Below, one piece after another: positions 24,816-35,199 of a stretch of DNA of 64,000 nucleotides. The stretch is from Leptodactylus fallax. Lineage: Eukaryota > Chordata > Amphibia > Anura > Leptodactylidae. The notes beneath the pieces were generated by a model that did not search any database, was not told where the DNA came from, and saw nothing but the letters and a program-made list of their open reading frames with translations. Numbering within the stretch: the first letter of the stretch is position 1; every line of letters starts with the position of its first letter. The stretch is taken from the NCBI GenBank assembly GCA_947044405.1, contig CAMRHE010000077.1, forward strand, positions 3,534,001-3,598,000. Direction: 5' to 3'. Position numbers and translations under genes: made by a program.

Positions 24816-27130
24816 TTGGAGCAATGTGGAGAGTCCACAGATTCCACCGGACTTAGGTGCACTGTAAAGGAACCAGGAAGCTGCCAGCTGCCAGCCATTC
24901 ATTCTCTATCTCTCTCTTTGGATACTCAAAGTTCTGCTGCTCTTCCATGGCGAAGTGTCCCCATGATGAAGTCTTCCCTCCCAGTGCCTACTGAGCTGTA
25001 CAGGTGCACTACATGGCCACAACCACACACACTGACTCCTTCCTGCTTATAGCCTCTATAGTCCACAGTGCCAGAGAACCATCTAGTGGCAGTTTGTAAG
25101 GGGGCAAATATCAAACATTTATTACTCGTGTCAGCCCCTGTACATACTTTAGTTGACAATTGTTCTACCTCATATGTACTGTATCTGTTTATCTATCTGT
25201 CTATGTATGTACTGACAAATACTAATATATACTAGTTTAATCGAGTGTGTTCAACATGCTTATTCATACAATTAGAGAGCCTTATATGTTGTGGCCATAG
25301 TCAGAGCAGACTTAACAGCCCAATTAACACAGCAAGAGATCAAATTAAACTAACAGCTTTGTTGATTTCTGATAAAGAAAGTAACCCATTCACTGCCAAC
25401 AGGAACATCACACTCTATAGTACAAATCCATCTGGCAGATCTGAATTTCGGATGGCGATAACACAGCAGGAAGCTAAATGAAGCTTTCAAAATCTTAATT
25501 CATTCTGCATATTAGACTTGGACAGAGCATGCTCAGTTCAGTATCAGTTACCTGTGAGCACATTTTCAAGATTGACCAAGGAATAGTCCTACTTAATGCT
25601 ACACATTGAAGTTGACTTATTTGGGCAGATAAATCTTTCATCACATTGCGACTTTATTACATGGCTGTTTAAATTTTCAGAATTCAGAATTTTATAGAGA
25701 AGGGGGGGGGGGGCACAAAAATATCCTTTACGCAATGCTCAGAACAGCTTGTGAACCCATTACTGCTTGAAAACGCCAACTAGCATTAAACTAGACATCA
25801 GCTATCTAGAAAACAAACCGCTATTGTCTGCTCACAAATGACATGTCTTGGGCTCCAGGAAACACTTATGCTAAGTCTCTTCTTGCTCAGTGCCCTGCAA
25901 AGATCCAGGGAGCAGAATACACGGTGGCAGGCTGCCATGCTTGTTTTCATTTATCTACCTCTAAACACCATTTCAAAAAGTGCAAAAGCGTGTTGTTGAC
26001 GGACTGAATTGTTTATCGCATAATTGAGTGGTTTAGTGCATCCCACATCAGAATGAAAAGAGAGAAGGGATTGCAAGGGGGGGCAGGGAGTATGCAGCTG
26101 GATCTACTTGAATTCTTTGTCTAATTGACAGCTAGAGGCATCGCAATATGCATTGTCTACACAGCATTGTGCTCTGCTATGTTATAGTATAATCAGAGAC
26201 TTGGGCCCTATTAAGTGGAAAAGCTGTAATAAAAAGCTTTGCAAAATAACAATCTTTATTTATTTGTTTCAATAATTGGATAGAGACAAAGTCATAATGG
26301 AGGTGTCATCCAATGAAAAATAGAGAGTGATGTTTTTCTTGTACGTAGGAAGCAAAACGTTTATCAAACACTTAGTACTCATTGTTTTAGAAGGAGAAAC
26401 TTATTCTACTAATTTAATAATCGGGCTGAGAAAACGTCATTAACTATCAATAGAAATGTTAGCGAGTGCGCACAATTACAAGACAAGTGCCGGCTGTGAA
26501 GTTTCATTAAATACAACAAAGAACTTACAATAGTCAAAGATCTGAATGTATTAAATGTCAGGAAAAAAATTCTTGTGGAATATCCAATCAAGTTAATGTG
26601 CCAATTTCATGGACTTTTTACATATGGGTAGCGTGTACTGCCTAAATAACAAGTAATAAGTAATAATAATAATAAGTGATAAATAATATTATAATAAATA
26701 TAATATAATAATATAATATTTACTTATTAATACTAATAAGTAATAAACAGGATTGATATATGCAGTATTGCTTAGGTTATAATAAATGACATTACTAAAT
26801 TCTTGTATTCCAATTTGGAGATGTTTTACATAATTTCTGAAAAATTCCCTAACACAATTTCTGTGGTTGAATTGGTTATCCTAGATAGAGGCTGGTTCCA
26901 CATTGGACTTGCTGCTACAGACTTGCCAACAGCTTATCCACGGCAATGTACAGTACCCTCAAAGTGGATAGAAATGAATCAAATATTATCCACATGCTGT
27001 AAATACTCATGTTGCAGGTCAATCTATGATGTAGATTTTCAATGCACTTTTTAACCTCTGCAATGCAACTACAATGCAAAGCTTGAAAACAGCAATTGCA
27101 AGAGGAGTACTGCTGTAAAAAAACACTATT
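24816..27130. other. Unique DNA; simple repeats and possible conserved segments
   Basis: No gene is recognised. A run of 12 G lies at 25702-25713. AT-only direct and inverted TAATAAG-type repeats fill 26640-26760. The stretches 25850-26080 and 26400-26590 are non-repetitive, with ATTA/TAAT cores and long balanced-composition runs. They are candidates for conserved non-coding DNA by appearance only. Confidence 0.22.
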
Positions 27131-27131
27131 T

Positions 27132-27354
27132 TAAGGCTAAGGCCCCATGTTGTGGAAACGCTACTTTTTTTTAATGCAGATTTTGCTGTGTTTATTTGAG
27201 CCAAACCCAGGTGTGGCTACGAAAGGAATGGGAAATGTATAGGAAGCTTTTATACATCTTCCTTCTGCTCAATTCACACCTGTCTTTGGCTGAAAAAAAT
27301 GCAACAAAATCTACAACAGAAAGCAGCTTGTCCACAACATGGGGCCTCAGCCTT
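27132..27354. mobile_element. Harbinger-like MITE, relative of 18307-18635
   Basis: The terminal inverted repeats agree over about 22 bp: GGCTAAGGCCCCATGTTGTG on the left and its near-complement CACAACATGGGGCCTCAGCC on the right. The flanks are TAA and TTA. The inner part is also partly palindromic (AGCCAAACCCAGGTGTG against CACACCTGTCTTTGGCT). It has no coding capacity. Confidence 0.75.
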
Positions 27355-27699
27355 AGGCAGCATTTGAAGCAGCGAAATTTAGACAAACCCACTGCTCATT
27401 TTGCATATCAGTTTTGCTACAGACACACATTTGTCTAGCACTTTCTGATTTGTAATGGTGTTCAGAAGGGTTGTGGCACAAGCACCTCGATCAGATAATA
27501 AGGCACCAGTATTATAATTGACACATTTAGGTGTCAATTATAATTACATGGATTTTGGATTGTAACCCAGGAGAGTGCCTATGTTTGTGCCTCTGTACTG
27601 TACCCATGTGCATGAGGCAGAGGCATAACTTGAAGCTTCAAGTCCCCAATGCAAACTCTGTAATAGAGCTTCCCCCTTGCCCTGTATTATCTATAATAC

Positions 27700-27800
27700 A
27701 GGTGTCCTTTTATGTGGTAGTGAGGCTTTTGGACCCACTCAGGCTCAGGGGCCCAGTAGCGATTGCCACCTCTGCACCCCCTACAGCTACGTTCCTGGTG
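27700..27800. repeat. Dispersed repeat fragment shared with 8925-9000
   Basis: The phrase GATTGCCACCTCTGCACCCC and its surroundings match the copy near 8970. A 140-codon open frame covering this region is not regarded as a gene, because it runs through repeat DNA. Confidence 0.5.
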
Positions 27801-29090
27801 GTCAGGATGGATCAACACGGTACATCTCTGGTGCAAACATACTGGTGTGTCAGGTCTGTATTCTCCCAAGCTGCCAACCAAACACTGACCTCTGCACGTC
27901 ACCTGAAATTGCCCACTGGTGATGAGGATAACACACACTCTGCTCTTCACTGAAGTCCTCTTTACAGAAGTAGATAGTTCACATACACAGATATAACACT
28001 TCAGTGACATTCAAGCAATAGTTGTCAGGCATTGAACTTAGTCATGAGTTAGGCCCTATTTGTCCTCTTACAGTGTCCTCAGTTATGTTCGGTTTTCAGA
28101 ACCAAGATAGTGTCTTTAGCTAAGAGGAGGTTTCCTTTTCTAAGCTGTTACGCCGATGATGCTTCTAGCTATCCTCCGCTCTTAAAAGCAGAATCCCTGC
28201 AATCTGTCCTCTAGGCTAGCATTCTCTGTCCAAACGCATGAGTGAGCCCTTAACTAGGGAGCCATTTTGGCCCTGGGTAACCTAGACAATGCCTGAGGTC
28301 ATTGAGGCTCAGCAAGGGGGGAGCAACATTATCAGATTTTTAAGCCCAATTTGGTTTCACCTATAAGAAATCCGTACAACATAGCTTTCAGAAAGTACTA
28401 GAACGCTGACCGCTTGACCTGTATAGGTTAAAATTACATGAGCATACTGCACAATATGCATCTTAGTGCAAGTACATCACAAAATGCAATATAACAATGC
28501 AACATAAGAATAAACCATGTTATGCCATGTAGGCTCAGCACTGTGCATCAGTCACATCTGTGTGTCAGGACAGGTGCTTAAATTTTCCCATGCAGCAAAC
28601 CATAAGTTCAAGGTGTGTGTCCACATCACCTACCCAAGTTGAAGTTTTTATTTTGTGTCACTTGTGTACTGAAACTATGACTGAGGGCTGTGCCTAAAAT
28701 TGCAGGAAACATTACAGGGAATGTACCACCAGATACCTGCTACATTATCATATGAACTGAGTACTACAGTAAATAGCCATAGGTTACTTTCACTGCTGTT
28801 TTTATTATGTTCCTTTCTGAAATCTTCAGCGTAGAAGGTAACCCAAGAGCATGATCCCTGATGGATCGCAATTTACTTTGTTGGCATGCCAGTCTTTCTT
28901 GGGATAGAAAGATTACTCATAAAAATTCATCTATTTACCATTCCCAGGCCAATAGAGAAATGAAACACTGCAGTAGAGGTATAAAGCAGAGCCTTCTCAT
29001 AGCCAGTCTGGAAGGAACAGAAAACTTCCACTGCAGTCTTTCTGCAATCATAAGATGCTACTAGACATGTTACTGGACAGAAGGAGCCTG
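27801..29090. other. No gene recognised; TTAA-type MITE-like phrase near 28710
   Basis: The phrase ACAGGGAATGTACCACCAGA near 28715 resembles a T2-like MITE end, but no partner end was found. The rest is unrecognised. Confidence 0.3.
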
Positions 29091-29095
29091 CGGTA

Positions 29096-30038
29096 TTGCT
29101 GCACAGAAGAGTAATACTTTCCAATCAGATGCTTCTAAGACCAGTGGGATATTGATGTGTATTAAAATAGGTATATACCTACAGGACAGAGATGTAATAT
29201 TACCACGTTACAAAGCATTGGTGCAGCCTCATCTACAATATTCAGTTTAGATCTTTGCACCTGTTCCTAAAAAGGATGCCCTGGACTAACAAAAAATACA
29301 AAGGAGATCCACTAAACTGATAATGGACATGGTGGACATAAGTTATGAGTTAATATTGAGGGAAACCTGTCAGCTCAAATTAACCCCTTAAAATCAGTAC
29401 GTCAGTGCTTCTAATGTGCTTTCCAAGCATTTTCCTATAATGGCGAAGTACAAAGAGGTGGAGACCAAACTGAAGAAGGCAAGCTTTCCACACCCCAACA
29501 TGACCCGTCCGCTGTGATAGATGTCTGTCAGTCTTCCTAATGTCACTGCAACTTCTGGACTAATGCCGAAGGATGTCAATCACACCAGAGGGGACATATT
29601 GGGACATGGAAAGCTTGACTTCTTCTGTTAGCGCTCTCACCCCTTGACTTGCAGCAGCACTTGTATTATATATTGGACAGCAGATGGGATGTACAGTAAG
29701 ATACTAATGCTGTGTTGGGGGAGGATAAATCAAGTTGACAGGTTCTTATTGAAAAATTACACTTATTTAATCATAAGAAGAGAATTAATAAAAAGGTCTG
29801 TACAAAAATTATAGTGAAAATCTGTTCCATCCTGGAGAAAAAAGGCTCAATCTCCAGATGAAACAAGGCTTCTTTACCATAAGAACTATGAATGTGTGGA
29901 ATAGCGTGCCTCAGGAGCTGGTCACAGGAGTAACAGCTGAAAGATTGAAAAAAGGTTTAGATGACTTCTTACAGCAAAATAACATTGACGTTTATATATA
30001 ACAGTATAGAATTTTTCTTCCACACACCTCTTCACTTT
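29096..30038 (+). mobile_element. CR1-type LINE, left part, split by a MITE and a retrovirus
   Basis: Decayed CR1 RT wording is readable: YLQDRDVILPRYKALVQPHL near 29170-29240, a block equivalent to KVQRRATKLI near 29300, and later the region equivalent to the C-terminal KFKExLDxF motif near 29945-29975. Stops are frequent. The sequence is cut by a MITE at 29360-29746 and again by the retrovirus at 30039. It resumes at 34140 with the 3' tail (GGTTGAACTTGGATG, ACTAACTATGTAAC). Confidence 0.75.
29360..29746. mobile_element. MITE inserted in the CR1 LINE
   Basis: The inverted ends GGGAAACCTGTCAGCTC and (complement) AGAACCTGTCAACTTG are flanked by TATTGA on both sides (29354-29359 and 29747-29752). 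LINE wording continues on both sides. It has no coding capacity. Confidence 0.7.
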
Positions 30039-30463
30039 TGTAAGGGTTAAAATTATAACTTGTATTATATGTTATATTCTCTTTACCCAGAGTGAAATGT
30101 TTTGCAGAGAGTCAGCATAGTTTAGAGCTTTTGCAGACACTAAGTCTGAGATAGCATTCAAGGTCTTGTTGGTCTCAAGAAAGTTAAAAGAAAACATACA
30201 GATAAGTAATGGGAAGTAACACATATTATGAGAAACTGTGAATCTGCCTAGTAACGGAACTGGAAAACCCATATATGTACATTGGTCACATGACTGTTGT
30301 GTAACCAACTTGCCTTTAAAACTTGTATGAACTATACAATAAACGAAATCATTCTTACTAGACTCCTGGGCGTGTCTGTAGTTTGCTTTCCCGAGCTCGT
30401 ACCTGTTCTATATTTAATTAGGATTACGGTGACATCCATCCCGGGGGAACTTAACCCCCGACA
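30039..30463 (+). repeat. 5' LTR
   Basis: It begins TGTAAGGGTTAAAATT and ends CCCCCGACA. By eye it is identical to the 3' LTR except for one base (G here, A there) just after the AATAAA. The polyadenylation signal AATAAA is at 30338-30343, with a TTTAAAA box a little upstream as a possible TATA element. A 78-codon minus-strand frame occurs in both LTRs and is a by-product of the repeat. Confidence 0.93.
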
Positions 30464-30468
30464 GAAAT

Positions 30469-30486
30469 TGGCGCCCAACGTGGGGC
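30469..30486 (+). promoter_or_regulatory. Primer-binding site, tRNA-Lys1,2 type
   Basis: The 18 bases TGGCGCCCAACGTGGGGC begin five bases after the LTR and match the known complement of the 3' end of tRNA-Lys1,2. Spuma-, lenti- and beta-type viruses are known to use this primer. It is less usual for gamma-like viruses, which mostly use tRNA-Pro. Confidence 0.88.
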
Positions 30487-31250
30487 TCGAGATCGTCTGA
30501 TGTGCAGCCGATAGAGTGCCGACCCACTCACCGATCGACTTGAGAACAGGACCAGAGGACCTCAGATCAATAAAAACAGTACTGTGAGGTAAGACCTTAT
30601 CTTGCCAATTAGTATATCTGAGGTTCCTGTGTGTCTATTCTCTGTATCGATGAGTGAGGTAAGCTGCTGCATGTTTATATGACATCTCGATGCCAATTAA
30701 ATAGTACGGAAGAACCTAAAAGGGACATGTCACCTGTAAATGATGTAGAAGTTGCCTTCTTTGCTGTCTGTCTGTCTTACCTGTCTACTGATGTTTGCAT
30801 GTTACCTGTGTTATAAGATATATAAGGCTGCAAAGAATGGGGAAAAGTTCTCTATTCTTAACCCCTAGAGTTGCGGACAAGGTTCGAAACTGAGAAGCAC
30901 TGAGTGATTGAAAAGTCCTTGTTTTGGAACACTAGCCTCCAGCCGTGCCTGGACGGTCAAGGTCGAATGGGACCTGAGTAGTAGCACGAAGGACTTAGTA
31001 GAATCCGCGCGAAGAAGTGCGTGCAGTGATTTGGGAGTGTTTTGGTAAGGGGACACAGGCAGAAAGTTGAGCCTGTGGAAGCCATTAGGCATTGCCCTGA
31101 GCACTACTCCTGAACTTGCACAAGTAGTTCATAGAAAACAGAAGAGTCTGTTTGGGAGTTCTCACTAAGTACTCATAAGTGACCCTCTATTGTCTCAAAG
31201 GTTGCCCTAGAGGAGTAAGAAGCTCATCGGCTGATTAGCTACCAGCCAAG
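30487..31250 (+). other. Retroviral leader with possible splice donor
   Basis: About 760 bp of non-coding leader lie between the primer site and the gag-like ATG. A sequence GAGGTAAGA at about 30586-30594 fits a 5' splice site. No open frame of note. Confidence 0.4.
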
Positions 31251-31379
31251 ATGGGGATGGGATCCTCTAAGATATGGTACACCCCATGTGAACTAATAGA
31301 AATAGGGAAAGGGAGAGAAACAGCTGCACAGGTAAAAACAATCCTAAAAGAGCAGGAATACACCAGACTGGGTTAGTAG
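31251..31379 (+). pseudogene. gag-like start, prematurely stopped
   Basis: The ATG at 31251 opens a frame MGMGSSKIWYTPCELIE whose Gly after the first Met could be a myristoylation site, as in retroviral matrix proteins. It stops after 42 codons (TAG at about 31377). The following 400 bases are purine-rich and full of stops. A gag origin is inferred from position after the leader and the Met-Gly start, not from a clear domain match. The remainder of gag is decayed or deleted. Confidence 0.5.
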
Positions 31380-31797
31380 ACAGTAGATTTTGGGATCAGT
31401 GGAGATTAGATCATGCGGGATTGATTCAGGACAATAAGTTGCAAAGAGGTAGGAAGCAATAGAATAGAGAAGTTCCAGTTACAGAGATTGGAAAAGTAGA
31501 AGAAGATGCTGATGCAATGGAGAGGTACCAAGAAAGTGAGATAAGATAGTGAGACAACATAGAGGTTAAGAGACCACGGGTTAATAGATGGAGCATGTAT
31601 GTGGCAGAAGGTGTCAGAGGAAGTGCAAGAAGGAGGGTGTAGAGAGACAGAAGGAGGTAATAAGTACTATTATTAGTGCTTTGATAGTGAGAATAATAGG
31701 GAAAAAGAGGAAAGTGATTCTAAGGAGAAGGAGTTGAAGAAAGTGATTCAGAAAAAGTGATTCAGAAAGAGCAACGAAAAGTAGTAAAATCTCCTAA

Positions 31798-32175
31798 GTG
31801 CCCAGAGAAAACACCAGCAAACAGCAGTCTAGAAGGACCTGCAGAGATTGCGGTCAACAAAACCCTGATTGGAGAAAATTCTGTGCAGCTTGTGGAGTTC
31901 CCCAACCACACCTGCATCTTCCAAGAGCTGGTCTTTATCCTGTGGTAACATGGACGACCCGTCTGTGGTCTCTCAAGTGGACAAGGGTTGATTTAAGTCA
32001 ATTGAGAACACATAAAAGATTTGGTGCCAATGTTTGTTTTGTATGCAGGAGGAAGTGCTTCAGCATCATCTTTGGTTTAAATAGACGGGAACCTGTGATG
32101 TTCCACAGGGGTTCAACTTTTGGTTGGAATCCAGTGAAGAAAATTCTAAAGTCTGGCAGTTTGCCCTTATGGTAA
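31798..32175 (+). pseudogene. Retroviral scrap with a four-Cys zinc-finger motif
   Basis: A 125-codon open stretch contains CRDCGQQNPDWRKFCAACG, i.e. C-x2-C-x10-C-x2-C with Asn four residues after the second Cys. This spacing is that of RanBP2-type zinc fingers or a small zinc ribbon, and not the C-x2-C-x4-H-x4-C knuckle usual in nucleocapsid. It occupies the place where nucleocapsid would be expected, between the gag-like start and pol. The rest of the frame has no recognised domain, and no protease or RT follows. Confidence 0.5.
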
Positions 32176-32538
32176 CCTAAAGTACAACTCAGGGGTTTTG
32201 AACACCTGTGGTAATGACAAAAGGTGGGGTTTGGGAAATATTTGAAAATTGTACAAAAATAGTAATATGTAATTTTGGTGTCAGTATTAACTGCTATCTG
32301 CTTGAATTGTATTCCTGTATTCTGTTGTAGCGCTCTGCAGATGTTCTGCAGGGAATAACCAAAACATTAATTGACTGCCAAGTAGCTCCAAGGACGTTGT
32401 ATCTGATGTGATGGGCACGCAGAAAATCACAAGCTGAACATGATACTGTGTTACCCAGTAATGTTACATGTCAATTATTACAAAGTGAAACTTGGCTTTG
32501 GGCCTCCGGAGTCCGCAGCCTGGGTATAATGACTATTT

Positions 32539-33532
32539 ATGCCCAAAGGGAAAATGGGGGATCGATTATGTCTGCCCGCAGCAGTTTACCCCCAGATGGC
32601 TGGCTTGGCCCACGGTAAGGTGCATGCCTCTCGAAATGCCATGGAGTCAGTAGTGGGTAAATTATGGTTTGCCCCAGGTTTTGGAAGAGCTGCTAGCAAT
32701 CACGTAAAAGCATGTCACATATGTGCTCTACACAACCCAGGACAGGTAGTTAAAACACCCACCAAGTGTACACCAAAATCCCTGTACCCATTTCAGAGGA
32801 TACAGATAGATTACATACAGTTGCCTAAGTCTGGAACATACGAGTATGTATTGGTCTGTGTGGATTTGTTTTCAGGATGGCCTGAGGCCTACCCTGTGAG
32901 CAAAGCAACCGCACAAGCAACTGCCAAGAAACTGATGTCCGAGCTTGTGTGCAGGTTTGGAGTGCCCGAGGTGATTGAGTCTGACAGAGGTACACATTTC
33001 ACAGGTGAGATAGTGAAAGAAATAATGTCTGCACTAGGGATTGAGCAAGCTTTTAACACACCCTACCATCCTCAGAGTTCAGGCAAAGTGGAAAGGTTGA
33101 ATGGTACAATCAAGCTAAAGATTCAGAAAGCCATGGCAGAGACAGAAAAGCCTTGGCCTGAATGCCTGTCTTTAGCCTTATATTCAGTAAGAACTACTCT
33201 TAGCAGGAGGACAGGGTTGTCACCATTTGAAATATTGTTTGGAAGTGCACCTAAAACAGGATTGTACTTCCCTCAGACATTACAGCTTAACTATGACAGA
33301 ATTGCCAGCTATGTACAAAATTTGTGTCAAAAAACTGAAAGAAACACATAAACAAGTGTTTTCTTCTATTCCAGACCCTTCTGATTTTTCAGGAACGCAT
33401 AGCTTGCAGCCTGGTGATTGGGTAGTCGTGAAAAGACACTCCAGGAAATCTCTTGAACCCAGATATGATGGCCCCTTCCAGATATTGCTGACAACTGCCA
33501 CCTCAGTAAAGTTGGAGGGAAAATCTACCTGA
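32539..33532 (+). pseudogene. Retroviral integrase, nearly whole but frameshifted
   Basis: The first 270 codons are open. A zinc-binding HHCC module lies at His25, His29, Cys59 and Cys62 (HGKVH, CHIC). The catalytic core follows with Asp91 (QIDYIQ), Asp149 (ESDRGTHF) and Glu185 (SGKVERLNG), a DD35E spacing. The C-terminal GPF-type module (LQPGDWVVVKR, LEPRYDGPFQ) lies in a different frame, so a frameshift occurs near the A-rich run at about 33330. A TGA at about 33530 interrupts the conserved block just before IHASHC. The upstream pol domains are absent. It would have joined viral DNA to host DNA. It is not functional as it stands. Confidence 0.88.
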
Positions 33533-33701
33533 ATACACGCTTCACATTGCAAGAAAGTTGAAGTGCTGAGAAGGAAATGGAATACAGTTAGCCAGTATGT
33601 GAGATAGGATGTTATTTTTAACCTCTCAATGGAGAATCCATCATAGATGGCACACTCAGAGTGTGAAGGTATTCATTGAATTTGATTAAAAATAAAGTCC
33701 T

Positions 33702-33713
33702 AAAATGGGGGAA
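33702..33713 (+). promoter_or_regulatory. Polypurine-like tract
   Basis: AAAATGGGGGAA sits immediately before the 3' LTR, where the plus-strand primer of retroviral reverse transcription is expected. One T interrupts the purine run. Confidence 0.65.
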
Positions 33714-33714
33714 T

Positions 33715-34139
33715 TGTAAGGGTTAAAATTATAACTTGTATTATATGTTATATTCTCTTTACCCAGAGTGAAATGTTTTGCAGAGAGTCAGCATAGTTTA
33801 GAGCTTTTGCAGACACTAAGTCTGAGATAGCATTCAAGGTCTTGTTGGTCTCAAGAAAGTTAAAAGAAAACATACAGATAAGTAATGGGAAGTAACACAT
33901 ATTATGAGAAACTGTGAATCTGCCTAGTAACGGAACTGGAAAACCCATATATGTACATTGGTCACATGACTGTTGTGTAACCAACTTGCCTTTAAAACTT
34001 GTATGAACTATACAATAAACAAAATCATTCTTACTAGACTCCTGGGCGTGTCTGTAGTTTGCTTTCCCGAGCTCGTACCTGTTCTATATTTAATTAGGAT
34101 TACGGTGACATCCATCCCGGGGGAACTTAACCCCCGACA
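33715..34139 (+). repeat. 3' LTR
   Basis: 425 bp, with one difference from the 5' LTR by eye. No envelope-like coding sequence lies between the integrase and this LTR; the 180 bases there hold only the decayed integrase tail. Confidence 0.93.
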
Positions 34140-34210
34140 CTTTCATATCCCTTGGTTGAACTTGGATGTACTCTATTTTATTTAGCCATACTAACTATGT
34201 AACTACTGTA
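34140..34210 (+). mobile_element. CR1-type LINE 3' tail, continuation of 29096-30038
   Basis: The phrase TTGGTTGAACTTGGATG...CATACTAACTATGTAAC is the kind of 3' tail seen on CR1 copies here (compare ACCTGATCTACTATGTAA at 23230). It resumes directly after the retroviral target duplication. Confidence 0.65.
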
Positions 34211-34311
34211 TGTAACATGATAAACTACATTTCATGAGTTGAGAGAAACCAAAATGGGCACTATTCTGTCTAAACAGGGTAATCCAAAACATCAGGAAAT
34301 AAAGGTTGTCA

Positions 34312-34640
34312 GGGTGGGATCACACTACTGTTGTTAATATCCGTTTCTGTCATCCTTTATAGCAGAGTAATGGACACAGACGGAGCCCACTCTATCTGTG
34401 TCCGTTCCCACTGACACCAATGTAAACAACATGATCGACACTGTCATGATCGACACTGTCTTTCGTCATGTTTATTTTTGTAACAGAAGAAAGCCTCCTT
34501 CATGTTTTTTACATTGGAGTGAATGCAGATGGACACCAGATTAAGGGTTCTCTGTCTGGATCTGTAATTTTATGTCTGTTGCTCTCATTTTGTGATGGAT
34601 GAGAGCAATGGACATTAACAACGGTAGTGTGAACCCACCC
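34312..34640. mobile_element. Harbinger-like MITE
   Basis: The ends are inverted repeats over about 30 bp: GGGTGGGATCACACTACTGT on the left and its near-complement ending GTGTGAACCCACCC on the right. The flanks are TCA and TTA, compatible with a mutated TWA duplication. The outer motif is shared with the fold-back at 11452. Confidence 0.75.
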
Positions 34641-34694
34641 TTATACAGAATCGTGCCATACAGCCATACAGGTAATTAGCTATTGTAGTTAATG

Positions 34695-34935
34695 GGATTA
34701 TTGTGACATGCCAGGGGTTGATATCTTGAGGTCTAGGGCAGTGAACAGGTTAATATCAGCAACCCTAATAGTGTATTACATGGAAAAGATTAATGTCAAT
34801 ATTCCTGGGTGTCTAGGGCAAACAAACTGGTGATGTCAGAATTCTTGGTGATCAAGGGCAGCAAAATCGTTAATGTCAGTATTCCTGGTGGCTGGACAGG
34901 GAATGGGTTAAAGTTGAATACCTGGTGTTCAATGG
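34695..34935. repeat. Diverged tandem repeat, period about 40 bp
   Basis: The phrase TTAATGTCAGTATTCCTGG and GTCTAGGGCA recurs about six times with drift (for example near 34711, 34751, 34791, 34831 and 34870). The period is 38-42 bp. It is non-coding. Confidence 0.6.
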
Positions 34936-35199
34936 GTTACTTGCTTTTCCGTCATTGGCCTGTCCTCAGATTGTTCAGATTCCTGTTCTCTCTGTACAGT
35001 GATCACAAATATAAGTGCAGAGAGGCAGTAAAGAGCAGCGCATATCTGTTAGTGAACAGTCATACAGTTTTCACTATGATATGGCAGAACATTCAGAATG
35101 ACCAGGGAGGAGAGCGGAGAGTATCTGACAGAGAAAACTTTCCCTGTGCATGGGCTGTGTTAGGATTCTCAGTTTGTATTCTCCTTACTGCAGCACTGC

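Larger units (their letters stand above)
30039..34139 (+). mobile_element. Endogenous retrovirus, internally deleted, young LTRs
   Basis: Two 425-bp LTRs (TG...CA) flank about 3.25 kb. The target duplication is 4 bp, CTTT (30035-30038 and 34140-34143). A primer-binding site complementary to tRNA-Lys1,2 follows the 5' LTR, and a purine-rich tract precedes the 3' LTR. Inside are a short gag-like start, a zinc-finger-like coding scrap and an integrase. Protease, reverse transcriptase, RNase H and envelope are not seen. The integrase GPF-type C terminus and the 4-bp duplication suggest a class I (gamma/epsilon-like) relative. It cannot be self-sufficient. Confidence 0.93.

Noticed and set aside
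27531..28010. Overlapping frames of 140 and 107 codons
   Set aside because: They cover a dispersed repeat also present near 8930 and have no recognisable domain.
30072..33984. Identical 78-codon minus-strand frames
   Set aside because: They lie inside the two LTRs and are duplicated with them. No motif supports a protein.
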